Shown here: positions 40,816 to 50,018 of the stretch, in pieces
Position numbering within the stretch: the first letter of the stretch is position 1
How the letters are laid out: each line of letters opens with the position of its first letter
Source: Pleomorphomonas diazotrophica
GTDB lineage: Bacteria > Pseudomonadota > Alphaproteobacteria > Rhizobiales > Pleomorphomonadaceae
Direction of reading: 5' to 3'
DNA: 64,000 bases
Assembly (NCBI RefSeq): GCF_002844595.1
Contig: NZ_PJNW01000005.1
Span: 338,441-402,440, forward strand
Notes under the pieces: generated by a model
What the model was told of the DNA's origin: nothing
Database searches by the model: none
The model's input: only the letters and a program-made list of their open reading frames with translations
Made by a program: the position numbers and the translations under genes

Positions 40816-42696
40816 TCAACAGCCTGCAACCGCCTGTCTCGTGGCGGGGGGAGCAAGATTGAAGATCTCGGCGAAGTGGGGCGCCAGCATCGGCTTGCCG
40901 ATCAGATAGCCCTGACCTTCGGTACATCCGAGGCGCAGGAGGCTGTCACGCTCCGGCTCGCGCTCGATGCCCTCGGCTACCGTTTCAAGATCGAAGGCTT
41001 TGGCCATGTCGAGGATCGCCCGGACCACCGAAGCGTCTTTCTCGGAGACGAGCATGCCATCGACAAAGGAACGATCGATCTTGATCCGCGTCAGCGGATA
41101 GCGCTTCAGCAAACTGAGCGAGGCAAAGCCGGTTCCGAAATCGTCGAAGGCAATTCCGACCCCGTGCGCCCGCAGCTTTCTCAGCTTCTCCAGAACGACA
41201 TCATCATGATCGAGGACGATGTTCTCGGTGATCTCGAGTTCAAGAGAACCAGGAGGCAGGCCGTGCTTGTCGAGCGTATCGAGTACCTCCTCGACAAAAT
41301 CGCCGACCCGGAACTGCGCGCCGAACAGGTTGACGCCCATGCGGAAGGTTTGCAGGCCATTGCGTCGCCATAGCGCCGCCTGCGCACAGGCTTCGTCGAG
41401 AACCCACGACCCGACGGCAGCAGCGAGCGGGCCGCTTTCGAGGGCCGGCAGGAAAGCCGCCGGCGTCAACAGCCCGCGCGTGGGGTGTCGCCAACGGATC
41501 AGGGCTTCGGCCCCGGTCAGCGCCCCGTCGGACAGCCGGATCTGCGGCTGATAGACCAGCAGAAACTCGCGCTCCTTGACCGCCCGGTGGATTTCCGCGC
41601 CATAGAGGCGCCGCGCCGCGGCCTCCAGGCGCAGGGAGGGCTCGAAGACGAGCGCGCGGCCGCGATCGCCCGACTTCGCCCTAAACAAGGCAAGGTCGGC
41701 GTTGCCGAGCAACTCCACCGGATTGCCGGTGTGGAGGGGGGCGAGCGATAGGCCGGAGCTTGCCGCGACGGAGATCTCCTGGTCCTCAACGAGGATCGGC
41801 TTGCCGATCTCGTCGTTTATCGCCGCGGCAATCTCCACCGCCTTCTCAGGATCGGCAACCCCATGCAACAGAACCGCAAACTCGTCGCCGCCAATCCGTG
41901 CCGCCGTACCGATGCCCTTGACGCAACTCTCCAGCCGACAGGCGACTTCCCGTAGGACACCGTCGCCAACGGCGTGCCCAAGGGTGTCGTTGATATCCTT
42001 GAACCCATCCAGATCGATTAGTGCCACGGCAACAGCGAAAGGCCGGGCGAGCGCCTCTTCGACCTGGCGAAAGAACTGGCCGCGGTTGGCAAGGCCAGTC
42101 AGCGTATCGAAATTGGCCAACCTGTAGAGTTCCGCGGCATCTCCCCGATAGGCAGTCGTATCCCGCTGAGCGCTCGCGCGGAGGGCTCGCTCGGCGGACA
42201 CCTCGATGCGGCGCAGCTCCAGCCGGTCGGTCGCCATGTTCGCCAGCTCGCGCAAACGGCTCATATCGTCGCGGGAAAAATCGCCATGCGGTTCATGATC
42301 GATCACGCAGAGAGCGCCGAGCGGCTGGCCGTCGGCGGACAGGAGCGGAGCCCCGGCATAGAAGCGGAGCTTGGCCGGCCCGGTGACCAGGGGATTGTCG
42401 TGAAAGCGCTCGTCGGTGGTTGCATCCGGAACGACCATCACACCATCCTGGGTGATGGCGTGCGCGCAGAAAGATACATCGCGGCTCATGTCGACCTCGC
42501 CGACGCCGACGCTCGCGGCGAAGAAAACGTGATCGCTGCCGATCATGTTCACGGCGGCCACGGGCATGCCGAACATGCGCGCGGCGATGCGCACCACGGA
42601 GTCGAGGCTGGGCAACGGCCGTTCATCGGCCAACCCATACTCAGACAGTGCCTTCAGCCGCTCCACTTCCGTCGGCAAAACAGGAGGACACTTCAT
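40816..42696 (-). CDS. GAF-GGDEF-EAL cyclic-di-GMP protein
   Basis: A 626-residue cytoplasmic protein with an N-terminal GAF domain (about 15-165), a GGDEF domain (about 200-355, signature RIGGDEF intact) and an EAL domain (about 365-615, GAEALIRW intact, ITENIVLD and DDFGTGFASL present). Both catalytic signatures are kept, so it could make and degrade cyclic-di-GMP, with GAF sensing a small ligand. GAGG close to the ATG at 42696 supports this start over one 12 codons upstream. It is unlinked to a partner gene. Confidence 0.94.
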   Translation of the reverse strand: MKCPPVLPTEVERLKALSEYGLADERPLPSLDSVVRIAARMFGMPVAAVNMIGSDHVFFAASVGVGEVDMSRDVSFCAHAITQDGVMVVPDATTDERFHDNPLVTGPAKLRFYAGAPLLSADGQPLGALCVIDHEPHGDFSRDDMSRLRELANMATDRLELRRIEVSAERALRASAQRDTTAYRGDAAELYRLANFDTLTGLANRGQFFRQVEEALARPFAVAVALIDLDGFKDINDTLGHAVGDGVLREVACRLESCVKGIGTAARIGGDEFAVLLHGVADPEKAVEIAAAINDEIGKPILVEDQEISVAASSGLSLAPLHTGNPVELLGNADLALFRAKSGDRGRALVFEPSLRLEAAARRLYGAEIHRAVKEREFLLVYQPQIRLSDGALTGAEALIRWRHPTRGLLTPAAFLPALESGPLAAAVGSWVLDEACAQAALWRRNGLQTFRMGVNLFGAQFRVGDFVEEVLDTLDKHGLPPGSLELEITENIVLDHDDVVLEKLRKLRAHGVGIAFDDFGTGFASLSLLKRYPLTRIKIDRSFVDGMLVSEKDASVVRAILDMAKAFDLETVAEGIEREPERDSLLRLGCTEGQGYLIGKPMLAPHFAEIFNLAPPATRQAVAGC

Positions 42697-43025
42697 AGAC
42701 CTCGCTCCCCGGGCGCATCCGTGAGACAGCATAGGCCGGCGCGGCCTCGCCGCCTTGGCCGGCGCATGCGTCCGCCTCGAACGCTCAGCGCTCCATGCTG
42801 AGGAAACATCCCCCGCCCCTCAAGTAGCGCAAAGGTACTATTGCGGGTTCTTTCTCAACGAATGGTTCATGTGGGAGGAGGTGCCACCAGACGGAGAGCT
42901 GGATGTCGCGACAGAAGATAGACGGCGGTGATCCGCCTAACTGTGGCGGGCGTACTGTCGGCGCTTATCTTGGTAAGAAACAGAGCTCGCGCTGGTTACT
43001 TCAATAATTGATAACAGCCCAAGAC
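42697..43025. other. Intergenic region upstream of the GGDEF-EAL gene
   Basis: No supportable gene. It marks the change from high-GC core-like DNA to lower-GC accessory DNA. The promoter of the GGDEF-EAL gene should lie at its left side. Confidence 0.5.
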
Positions 43026-43232
43026 TCACGAGCAAGTTATTGATCTCCCACTCGCGGCGAGATCAGCGGCGCGAGCTCTATGGTAACGGTAGTTAGCGAA
43101 CGTGCGATAACGACCATCGACGAACTCGAAACGCTTGATGGTCTGTTGTCCTACGCCAGCCACACGAGCCAGCTCGGCAGAAGACATCCGAAGCGCCGCT
43201 CGAGCAGCCCTTATTTGAAGCCCTGTGATCAT
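43026..43232 (-). CDS. Small XRE-type HTH protein, possibly truncated
   Basis: A 68-residue frame. The first 35 residues (MITGLQIRAARAALRMSSAE, then LARVAGVGQQTIKRFE) are a good XRE/Cro helix-turn-helix start. The rest (DGRYRTFANYRYHRARAADL) does not follow the family, so a frameshift or truncation is likely. It diverges from the recombinase remnant across a 44-base region with an inverted repeat. Confidence 0.6.
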   Translation of the reverse strand: MITGLQIRAARAALRMSSAELARVAGVGQQTIKRFEFVDGRYRTFANYRYHRARAADLAASGRSITCS

Positions 43233-43241
43233 TGGACTTGA

Positions 43242-43270
43242 TTTAATGGTACATTTGGTACCACATTAAA
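43242..43270. promoter_or_regulatory. Imperfect inverted repeat between XRE gene and recombinase
   Basis: TTTAATGGTAC and GTACCACATTAAA form an imperfect palindrome, with TGGTAC also repeated directly. It sits between the divergent starts, a typical place for an XRE-type operator. The role is inferred. Confidence 0.4.
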
Positions 43271-43276
43271 GACAAA

Positions 43277-44217
43277 TTGGAGCAATTATCTGCCCCAAAC
43301 CAAGTCGCCACCTCCTATGCGCTCATTTGGCGCGAAACCATAGACCGCCTCGAAGGAGCATACTCCGAACAAACACTTCGAAGCTATCGGTCTGATTTCG
43401 CGAGCTTCGACAGTTGGGGCGTTGCCAACAACCTTTGCTCATTGCCAGCTTCGCCCGGTACGCTTGCCGCCTTCATCGCGGCCCAAGCGCCCGAGCTTGC
43501 AGCCAACACACCATGCCGCCGCTTGGCTGGCATACGTAAAGTTCATCGTCTGTTCCACCTACAAAATCCTGCCGAGGATGAAGAAGTGTTGATCGCCACG
43601 CGTCGAGCGCTCCGGGCCAAGCCGAGTCGTCCTCGCCAAGCACTCGGCCTTACCAAGGAACTCCGAGACCAACTGGCCGCCGCCTGTGGCCACGATCTTG
43701 CCGGCCTTCGCGACCGAGCGATCATTATGGTCGGCTACGACACCATGTGCCGACGGTCGGAGCTCGCAGCCTTGCGGGTCGAAGACCTTACTCCGCTAAG
43801 CGATGGAAGCATGCTGGCACTGATCCGCCGCGCCAAGAACGACCCGTTCGGCGACGGTCGTGACGGCTTTGTATCAGCACCCGCCGCCGACGCGCTCAAA
43901 GCCTGGCTTGAAGCAGCGAAAATTTCGGAAGGGTGGCTGTTTCGGCGCGTGAATCCAGGATGAGCTGGAGCGGACGCCCTGCACCCGCATTCAATCGGAC
44001 GAATGCTGAAACAGCGCGCAGCAGCCGCGGACTTACCGGCCGAAATCGCCAGTCGCCTCTCCGGACACTCGATGCGCGTGGGAGCTGCTCAGGATATGAT
44101 GTAAACGGCGCCGACATCCTTACGATCATGCGAAGCGGCGGCTGGAACTCGATCAACGTGGTAGCGCGATATGTGCAAAACGTTGAATTGGTGAAGCTCG
44201 CGAGTTGGCGACAGTGA
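43277..44217 (+). pseudogene. Tyrosine recombinase/integrase, broken by stop and frameshift
   Basis: The first frame (to 43963) holds the SAM-like N-terminal domain (TLRSYRSDFASFDSWG) and the start of the catalytic domain (catalytic Arg in DTMCRRSELAALRVEDL). A TGA at 43961-43963 interrupts it. The same frame then continues with RMLKQRAAAADLPAEI and the box II SGHSMRVGAAQDM up to about 44100. There the frame shifts, and GADILTIMRSGGW plus VARYVQN with the nucleophile Tyr follow to 44217. Two lesions make it inactive. It marks a former mobile element at the edge of the accessory region. Confidence 0.88.
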
Positions 44218-45020
44218 CCAAGGGCGGCGCCTGATCAAGCTTGCTCGTCGCAAGCACATGCAGAAAGCTTCAAGGCGTGAGTGATCGTGCCTCATTTGGC
44301 CAGACACTCAAGCCGTTGTGAGTTGGGTTCTGATGAACGCGCATGGCGCGTGCATCTTAAGGCCTGCCTGACGATGGCTTTCGTCGTCAGGATCACGCCA
44401 AGCAGACCACCGGCCCACAACCTCAACACTGCAAACAACCGGAAAAGCCACACAGTCCGGATCGATCGCCCAATCTTCGGAAGACAAGGGGTAACGTTGC
44501 CCGTCGCTCTCAAAAAGCCATGTCATGAACGGCCGACGCCGTCTGCATCTCCCTTACTAGGAGTGAATGCTATCTGAGCTTTTCTGTAAAGACGGGTACG
44601 CAGCAGGAGCGAACACGCTTAAGGCCGATTGTTTTTTTATACCAGCCGCGTGCGGCAGCAAATGGGAAGGTGCGCTTCAGCATCGCCCAGGACGGACATT
44701 CAGGGTCGCGCTCGCCCGGTTCGTGTGTTATGGTTTATACGCATGCTGGCGTGTGCCGGTTTCGGCACACTATGGAGAAAAACCGGAAAGGGGCATGGCA
44801 ATGGTGTTTCCTGAAAGAACCAGGCTGGGCCATACGCCGAGATTTTCCGCTGTTTTCTCTCGAATCGCCGACTCCGGACGGCGGCATTTCCTGGCCTCGC
44901 CCTGGACCTTTCAATAAACGGCCGCGCGGGATGATTTCGATGCGAAGCATGTCCTGCGATCGTCCTGCGCCCCGGAGCTGCCTTGCCCCGCCGCAAAACC
45001 TCAACGACCGGAGTAACATA
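44218..45020. other. Low-content region, possible gene remnants
   Basis: No gene is supported. A minus-strand frame at 44308-44526 (72 codons, MTWLFESDGQRYPLSSEDWA) looks somewhat protein-like but has no ribosome site or known family. A 40-codon plus-strand frame near 44796 follows AAAGGGGC but is not recognised. Confidence 0.45.
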
Positions 45021-45392
45021 ATGAAGGCCATTATCGTCGCAGCTCTTTTTTCCCTTGGCGTCACCGGCACTGTTTCCGCCGCAGGAATGACCGATCTGGG
45101 CGGCGGATTTGCCTATGCCCCGGTAGGGAGTGGGCAGTGCCAAGTATTGTTCGATGCCAAATACGGACAGCCGATTTTTCGGACCAGCAAGCGGGAACCC
45201 TCAAGAGTCGTCGTGGTGGGCACTAAGAAGGAGTGCCCCAAGGAATACAACGGGTATAAGATCACCCGTCTTGCGGCTGGGCAGGCGAATGGTTTTATTT
45301 ATACAGGCGTCACGGATGCCGGTCGCCGCTTGCATGTTTATCGTAAGATAGGTTCTAATTTCACGTTTAAAGTTGGCCCTAAACCCCAGTAA
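45021..45392 (+). CDS. Small exported protein of unknown function
   Basis: A 123-residue protein with a clear signal peptide (MKAIIVAALFSLGVTGTVSA, cleaved near residue 20). The mature part is about 100 residues, basic, with two cysteines (GQCQV, KECPK) that may form a disulfide. GGAG lies 8 bases before the ATG. It lies 105 bases before a Sel1-repeat gene on the same strand. No family is recognised. A longer upstream frame is not supported. Confidence 0.75.
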   Translation: MKAIIVAALFSLGVTGTVSAAGMTDLGGGFAYAPVGSGQCQVLFDAKYGQPIFRTSKREPSRVVVVGTKKECPKEYNGYKITRLAAGQANGFIYTGVTDAGRRLHVYRKIGSNFTFKVGPKPQ

Positions 45393-45497
45393 GCTCCGGG
45401 ACTGATTTCGCTATTGTGAGTTTCTGTTCCGGCTTACGAACTGGTTTGGCACTGAATCTACTACACACTACTCTTTCCTACAAAGGCGGGCATAAAT

Positions 45498-47591
45498 ATG
45501 AGACCCTTTCGAGCTTTCCTCATAACTGCCACCCTTTTGGTGTCGCCCTGCTACTTACTCTCCCCAGGATGGGCGCAGGATGCGGTAGATCAGGCAGAAA
45601 CGAGCTCGGCCGCCTCTTCGCTTAACGTCAAGTCGTTGACTGCGAGCATCCGGAAGGACCCGGCATCCGAAAAGGCAAAGACGGCCATTGCTACTCTGGG
45701 AGCCGCCGCGGCGACCGACTCCGCTGCCGCCCGCGCCCTGGCCGACCTCTATCTGGCGGGTACCGGCGTCGATGTTGACGATGCAAAGGCGATCAGCCTG
45801 CTCGAAGCCGCAGGCAAGAGTGGCGACGCCGACGCTTGGCTGAAGCTCGCTGGCCTCTATTCCAAGGGAGGCATAATAGCGGCCGATCCAGCCAAGGCCT
45901 TTTCGGCCTACGCAGCGGCAGCAAACCTTGGCGACGTGACCGCAAAATACAAGGCGGGCTATGCCTTGGTGACCGGCGGAGAGGGGGTTGCGAAGGATCC
46001 GGCCCGCGGCGCCCAATGGCTCGAAGAGGCCGCCAATGCTGGAAATCGCGATGCGCTATACCGGCTAGGCGACCTGCTCGTTCGCGGGGAAGCTGTTCCG
46101 CAGGATGTTCCCCGCGGTATCGACCTAATGACGCGCGCGGCGGCTGCGGGCCAGTCTTACGCCAATGTTCGATTGGGCCAACTGTACGGCGACGGCATAG
46201 GTGTCGAGAAAAATCCCACGAACGCCTATCAGTTCAACAAGGCGGCCGCTGACGCCGGCAATAAATACGGCAAGCGTGCAGTTGCAGAAGCGTTATTGTC
46301 GGGTAACGGTGTTCCGGCCGATCCCGACGCCGCCGTTTCCATCTTCTCCGAACTTGCCAATAGTGGAGACGCGCCTTCGGCCAAGCGACTAGCGGATATT
46401 TATAGTGGCAGCGGCCCGCTAGAGGCGGATGGTTCCAAGGTAGTGGAGTATTTGGCCATCTCCTCCGAGGCGGGGGATGCACAAGCGATGTCGCGCCTTG
46501 GGAAAATTTACCGCGACGGCGTACTGGTGCCGGCCGACCCAGCCCTTTCGACCCGCTATTTCCAGCAGGCTGCAGAAGCAGGCCACAGTGTCGCTTGGCA
46601 GCGCCTCGCCGAAGCCGCCCTGCAAGGGTTTGGCGAACCGCGCGATTCCGAGAAGGGTGTCGAGCTCGTTATGACCGAGAGCGACAAGGGTAACATTGCC
46701 GCGACACTTTATCTTGCCGACCTCTACATACGTGGAGAGTATGTCGAACCTGATCCCGCTAGGGCGGTCGAGCTTCTCGAAAAGGCCCGCGCAGCCGGCA
46801 ACACAACCGCGATGAAGCGGCTCGCCGCGCTATATCGAGACGGCCATGGCGTGTCGAGAAATCCAGCGAAGGCGCTGGAGCTCTATACGGCCGCGGCAAG
46901 CAAAGGCGACAATGGCAGTTTGGTGAATCTCGGCGAGGGCCATCTGCGAGGCTGGTTCGGCGCGGCCTCCAAACCCTCGGAAGGGTTGCGCTACCTGAAG
47001 GAAGCCAATGAAAAGGGCGTCCCTTCTGCTCCTGTGCGTCTGGCAGAGGCGTATTTTTCCGGTGCCGGCGTTGCTCGCAACCCTAAAACTGCTCTCAGCA
47101 TTCTGCAGACAGCAGCTGATGCAGGCAATGGCGAAGCCGCCCGCAGCTTGGTTGCCGTCTATCGCAGCGGCAAGGGAAAGCTGGTCAAGCCTTCTCTCAT
47201 CAACGCGCGCCAGACACTCGACAAATATGCAAGTCTACTGTCACCTGCGGCCATCGCCCAGAATCGCTACCTGCTTGACGCCGCCGCCGCCCGATCGACG
47301 GCGGATTTCGAACGCCTAGCATTGACGATTGACAATGCCCCTATTCCGGCACGCAGAAGCATGATGGAGGCGCTACGCTTCGCCAACGCCAATGCATATG
47401 TCTACGTACTCCAACGTAATATGAAGGCTGCGGGGCATTACGACGGCCCGTTGAACGGTCTTCTGACGACGTCGACCATCCGCGCGCTGCAATCATTGTG
47501 CGATCTCGGACCTTCAGGAGATCGCTGCCGGCAAGGACCACTCAGCAGCGCCGCGGCCAAAATCATTACTGCTCGCGCTGCGGAGATGTGA
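45498..47591 (+). CDS. Exported Sel1-repeat protein
   Basis: A 697-residue protein with a signal peptide ending GWAQ (about residue 27). It carries about 13 Sel1-like repeats of roughly 36 residues (e.g. YRLGDLLVRGEAVPQDVPRG and MKRLAALYRDGHGVSRNPAK), then a C-terminal part (about 600-697) with KAAGHYDGPLNGLLTTSTIRALQ, which resembles a peptidoglycan-binding repeat. Sel1 proteins are scaffolds. In Proteobacteria several (AlgK, ExoR) serve polysaccharide secretion or its control. Position at the edge of a polysaccharide region fits that idea but does not prove it. Confidence 0.88.
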   Translation: MRPFRAFLITATLLVSPCYLLSPGWAQDAVDQAETSSAASSLNVKSLTASIRKDPASEKAKTAIATLGAAAATDSAAARALADLYLAGTGVDVDDAKAISLLEAAGKSGDADAWLKLAGLYSKGGIIAADPAKAFSAYAAAANLGDVTAKYKAGYALVTGGEGVAKDPARGAQWLEEAANAGNRDALYRLGDLLVRGEAVPQDVPRGIDLMTRAAAAGQSYANVRLGQLYGDGIGVEKNPTNAYQFNKAAADAGNKYGKRAVAEALLSGNGVPADPDAAVSIFSELANSGDAPSAKRLADIYSGSGPLEADGSKVVEYLAISSEAGDAQAMSRLGKIYRDGVLVPADPALSTRYFQQAAEAGHSVAWQRLAEAALQGFGEPRDSEKGVELVMTESDKGNIAATLYLADLYIRGEYVEPDPARAVELLEKARAAGNTTAMKRLAALYRDGHGVSRNPAKALELYTAAASKGDNGSLVNLGEGHLRGWFGAASKPSEGLRYLKEANEKGVPSAPVRLAEAYFSGAGVARNPKTALSILQTAADAGNGEAARSLVAVYRSGKGKLVKPSLINARQTLDKYASLLSPAAIAQNRYLLDAAAARSTADFERLALTIDNAPIPARRSMMEALRFANANAYVYVLQRNMKAAGHYDGPLNGLLTTSTIRALQSLCDLGPSGDRCRQGPLSSAAAKIITARAAEM

Positions 47592-47964
47592 AGGCCTCAG
47601 AAGTACGAAAACAACCTTGCCCCGTCATCCGTACAAGGCGCTGTCGTGCAGACTGCACTACAGAACAGCTCTGAATCGCTGCCCGCCTTCCGAGACCATA
47701 GTGAGGCAGGTAATTTGTGCCTGAAATCCAACGAAATCGGCCTGACCCTCGGCGACGCAGTCAGGTAACAAGGATCGTGTCCCATTGCGTGTTGTAAATG
47801 CGGCTTGGCCTCGGCGCTTTCCGGCACCACTTGGATGATCAGCGTGCCACAGCTGGCAAACTGACGATTGGATCATCGTTGAACTGGCTGATGGTTTCCA
47901 GATGCTATGGGGCACGCGCCGGTCTGTGGCAAGCTGGCGCTCCTCGAGATCTTGGAGACGCCTC
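47592..47964. other. Intergenic region before IS110 remnant
   Basis: No supportable gene. It probably contains the left flank of the degraded IS110 element. I could not identify its ends. Confidence 0.45.
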
Positions 47965-48519
47965 ATGCCTTATCAATTTACTGCCAGCCGCGCAATAACG
48001 GCCTTCGATCAGGATTGCACCCTCATCGTTGTTATCGAGATGGGTCAATCGACATGGCTCGTCACCGGATTGCTTCCGGGCGTCGAACGCCAGCCGCTGA
48101 AGAAGCTAGGACCAGATCCCGATAGTCTATTTGCTCTGATCGATCGTTGGCGTCAGGAGTGCTGCCAATCTGGCCGGAAGATCGAGCGTCTGGTCGTTGC
48201 TTATGAGGCCGGGCGGGACGGTTCTGGCTGGCGCGATGGCTTGGCGACCGCGGTGTCGAGGCGCATGTCATCCATTCAAGCAGCGTGGCTGTGTCCCGAG
48301 ATCGCCGCCGTGCGAAGACAGATCGTCTCGACGCGGCCTTGCTCCTTCGGGTGGTACTCGGTTGGCTTCGCGGCGAATCTGGCCGTTACAGCATGGCAGC
48401 AACACCTTCAATTGAGGACGAGGACGCGAAGCGTCCGACGCGCGGACGCGAAAATCTCATCGGCGAGCGTCCACGCAACGCTGAGCGGTGCTTTGGCATC
48501 AGTCCAGTGTATCAAGTGA
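47965..48519 (+). pseudogene. IS110-family transposase remnant
   Basis: The frame starting MPYQFTASRAITAFDQDC holds the IS110 DEDD domain start (VVAYEAGRDGSGWRDGLA). It then shifts phase near 48270, where SRDRRRAKTDRLDAALLLRV, the IS110 RxAKTDRxDA block, continues in another frame to 48524. The C-terminal half is missing. The element is inactive and abuts a truncated acyltransferase gene. Confidence 0.8.
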
Positions 48520-48570
48520 TGTAGGACAGCCACTCCCAAACCCGTTACTAAATACTTTGTCGCCAACGCC

Positions 48571-48870
48571 TCACAGAACGAAACTTGTAAATCCCGCCGT
48601 GTAAACCCAATAAATTGGGAAAACACGTGAAAACCGCTTTAGCAGGTAAGGTTTCAAAGCGCTCAGTCGCCCAAGATGCTTCCCTTGTGCGGCATAGATA
48701 ATAAACCCCGACAGAACGAAGAAATAATCTAAGCCGAAGGCGCCGGCCTTTAGCCATCCATCAAAGAAGTCCAGACCACCGTACTTTTCTACGGCCATAA
48801 GAACTGTCATATGTGAGAACAGTACGGCAGTAGCAACTAGGGCTCGCCCTGCCTGGAGCGAAGTAAACAT
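48571..48870 (-). pseudogene. Acyltransferase-3 family gene, truncated
   Basis: Only the first 99 residues remain (full-length relatives have about 330-380). FTSLQAGRALVA, FGLDYFFVLSGFIIY and YLLKRFSRVFPIYWVY are the N-terminal blocks of membrane O-acyltransferases that acetylate exopolysaccharides. The frame stops near the IS110 remnant, which probably caused the truncation. Confidence 0.85.
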
Positions 48871-48905
48871 GGCTTTATATCTCCCGCACTAAGCGAACTA
48901 TACAT

Positions 48906-50018
48906 TCACCTACCCCTAGTATCGAGAATAATTCTCCTCATAAACCCTCTGATCTGATTCGCATTCTCCCTGGAAAGCTCAAGAATATTCTCAGGAAACC
49001 GCTCCGGAGGGGAGCCAATCAAGCCTAGACCATGAGCCAGTAAATCATCGACCTTCTGATCCGTACATTGTAATAATGGCAAGCAGATATTCTCCCGTCC
49101 GATTTGCCGATAAAAGCGTTGCGTTTTTGAATGAGTCGGGAACGAAATCACCCGCTTTCCAAGCGCTGTCGCGACAATACCCAGATGCAATTTACTTGTA
49201 ATCACCAAATCCGCAGCGGAGATCCGTCCAATTAGCTTTTCGACCCCGTCATATGGAAGGAACTCAGCATCTCTTAATTTCGACTGTACTTTTTCAAAGC
49301 ATACTTTGTGACCATTAGAAACCTCTGTCCCCCTCTGGTCAGATATACCAACAACCTTCAAGTCATCACGTGCGAGTTGACGAGAGAGTTGGCGTTCGAG
49401 AAACTGCCCCTCCCGGGTAAGCAATGAGCGATCTAGCTGCACCAACACGAGCCGGCGCCCGTCCTTCGGAGCGATTCTGTCCCGCTCTTGAGTTGCTTGG
49501 AGCGAAAGTGGAAGGTCTCGAAGACTGAGGGCAGCATCCGCCGATAGGCTTCCCTGCCCGAAGCCGTACTTACTGGCGTAATCCATGCTCTCGTTGTCAC
49601 GAAAGGTCACGGATGTCGCATTGGACATAAGCTGGACCGCCTCGCGTCGGGCAAGCAGATTGGTTATAGGGCCAAAGCCCACGCCAGTAATGCAATAGGG
49701 CAATCCAGCCTGTTTGGCGGCCCGCATAACTGCCAAGTGTCGGTGTCGAAGTTTCTCTCCCCAGAACCATCGTCCTACCAAAGAGCGCGGCGGCTCTCCC
49801 AAATATCCACCGCCAATCATGATAACACCCGCGACGTCCGCTTTAGTGCTGGTCGCCAGATCTAGCTCACTCTGTAAGTACGCAGGAACACTAGTTCCAA
49901 CAGGAATCCCCCCTGCCTCCTGGACCCAATTGGCGAAGATTTTTGCCAAAAGAATGTCCCCAAAATTCTCGACCTCGAATGCTCCGTGAAGGCGAACTCT
50001 GAGTTTCTCTTTCATCAA
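48906..50018 (-). CDS. Polysaccharide pyruvyl transferase family protein
   Basis: A 370-residue protein with the PS_pyruv_trans pattern: an N-terminal NFGDILLAK loop, MIGGGYLGEP, CITGVGFGPI and a C-terminal DLVITSKLHLGIVATALGK (His-containing active region). It should transfer pyruvate from phosphoenolpyruvate to a sugar, giving an acidic ketal on the polysaccharide. The start overlaps the stop of the flippase gene by four bases. Confidence 0.88.
   Translation of the reverse strand: MMKEKLRVRLHGAFEVENFGDILLAKIFANWVQEAGGIPVGTSVPAYLQSELDLATSTKADVAGVIMIGGGYLGEPPRSLVGRWFWGEKLRHRHLAVMRAAKQAGLPYCITGVGFGPITNLLARREAVQLMSNATSVTFRDNESMDYASKYGFGQGSLSADAALSLRDLPLSLQATQERDRIAPKDGRRLVLVQLDRSLLTREGQFLERQLSRQLARDDLKVVGISDQRGTEVSNGHKVCFEKVQSKLRDAEFLPYDGVEKLIGRISAADLVITSKLHLGIVATALGKRVISFPTHSKTQRFYRQIGRENICLPLLQCTDQKVDDLLAHGLGLIGSPPERFPENILELSRENANQIRGFMRRIILDTRGR

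Noticed and set aside
44308..44526. 72-codon minus-strand frame with protein-like composition
   Set aside because: No ribosome site, family or neighbour support; noted only within the intergenic entry.
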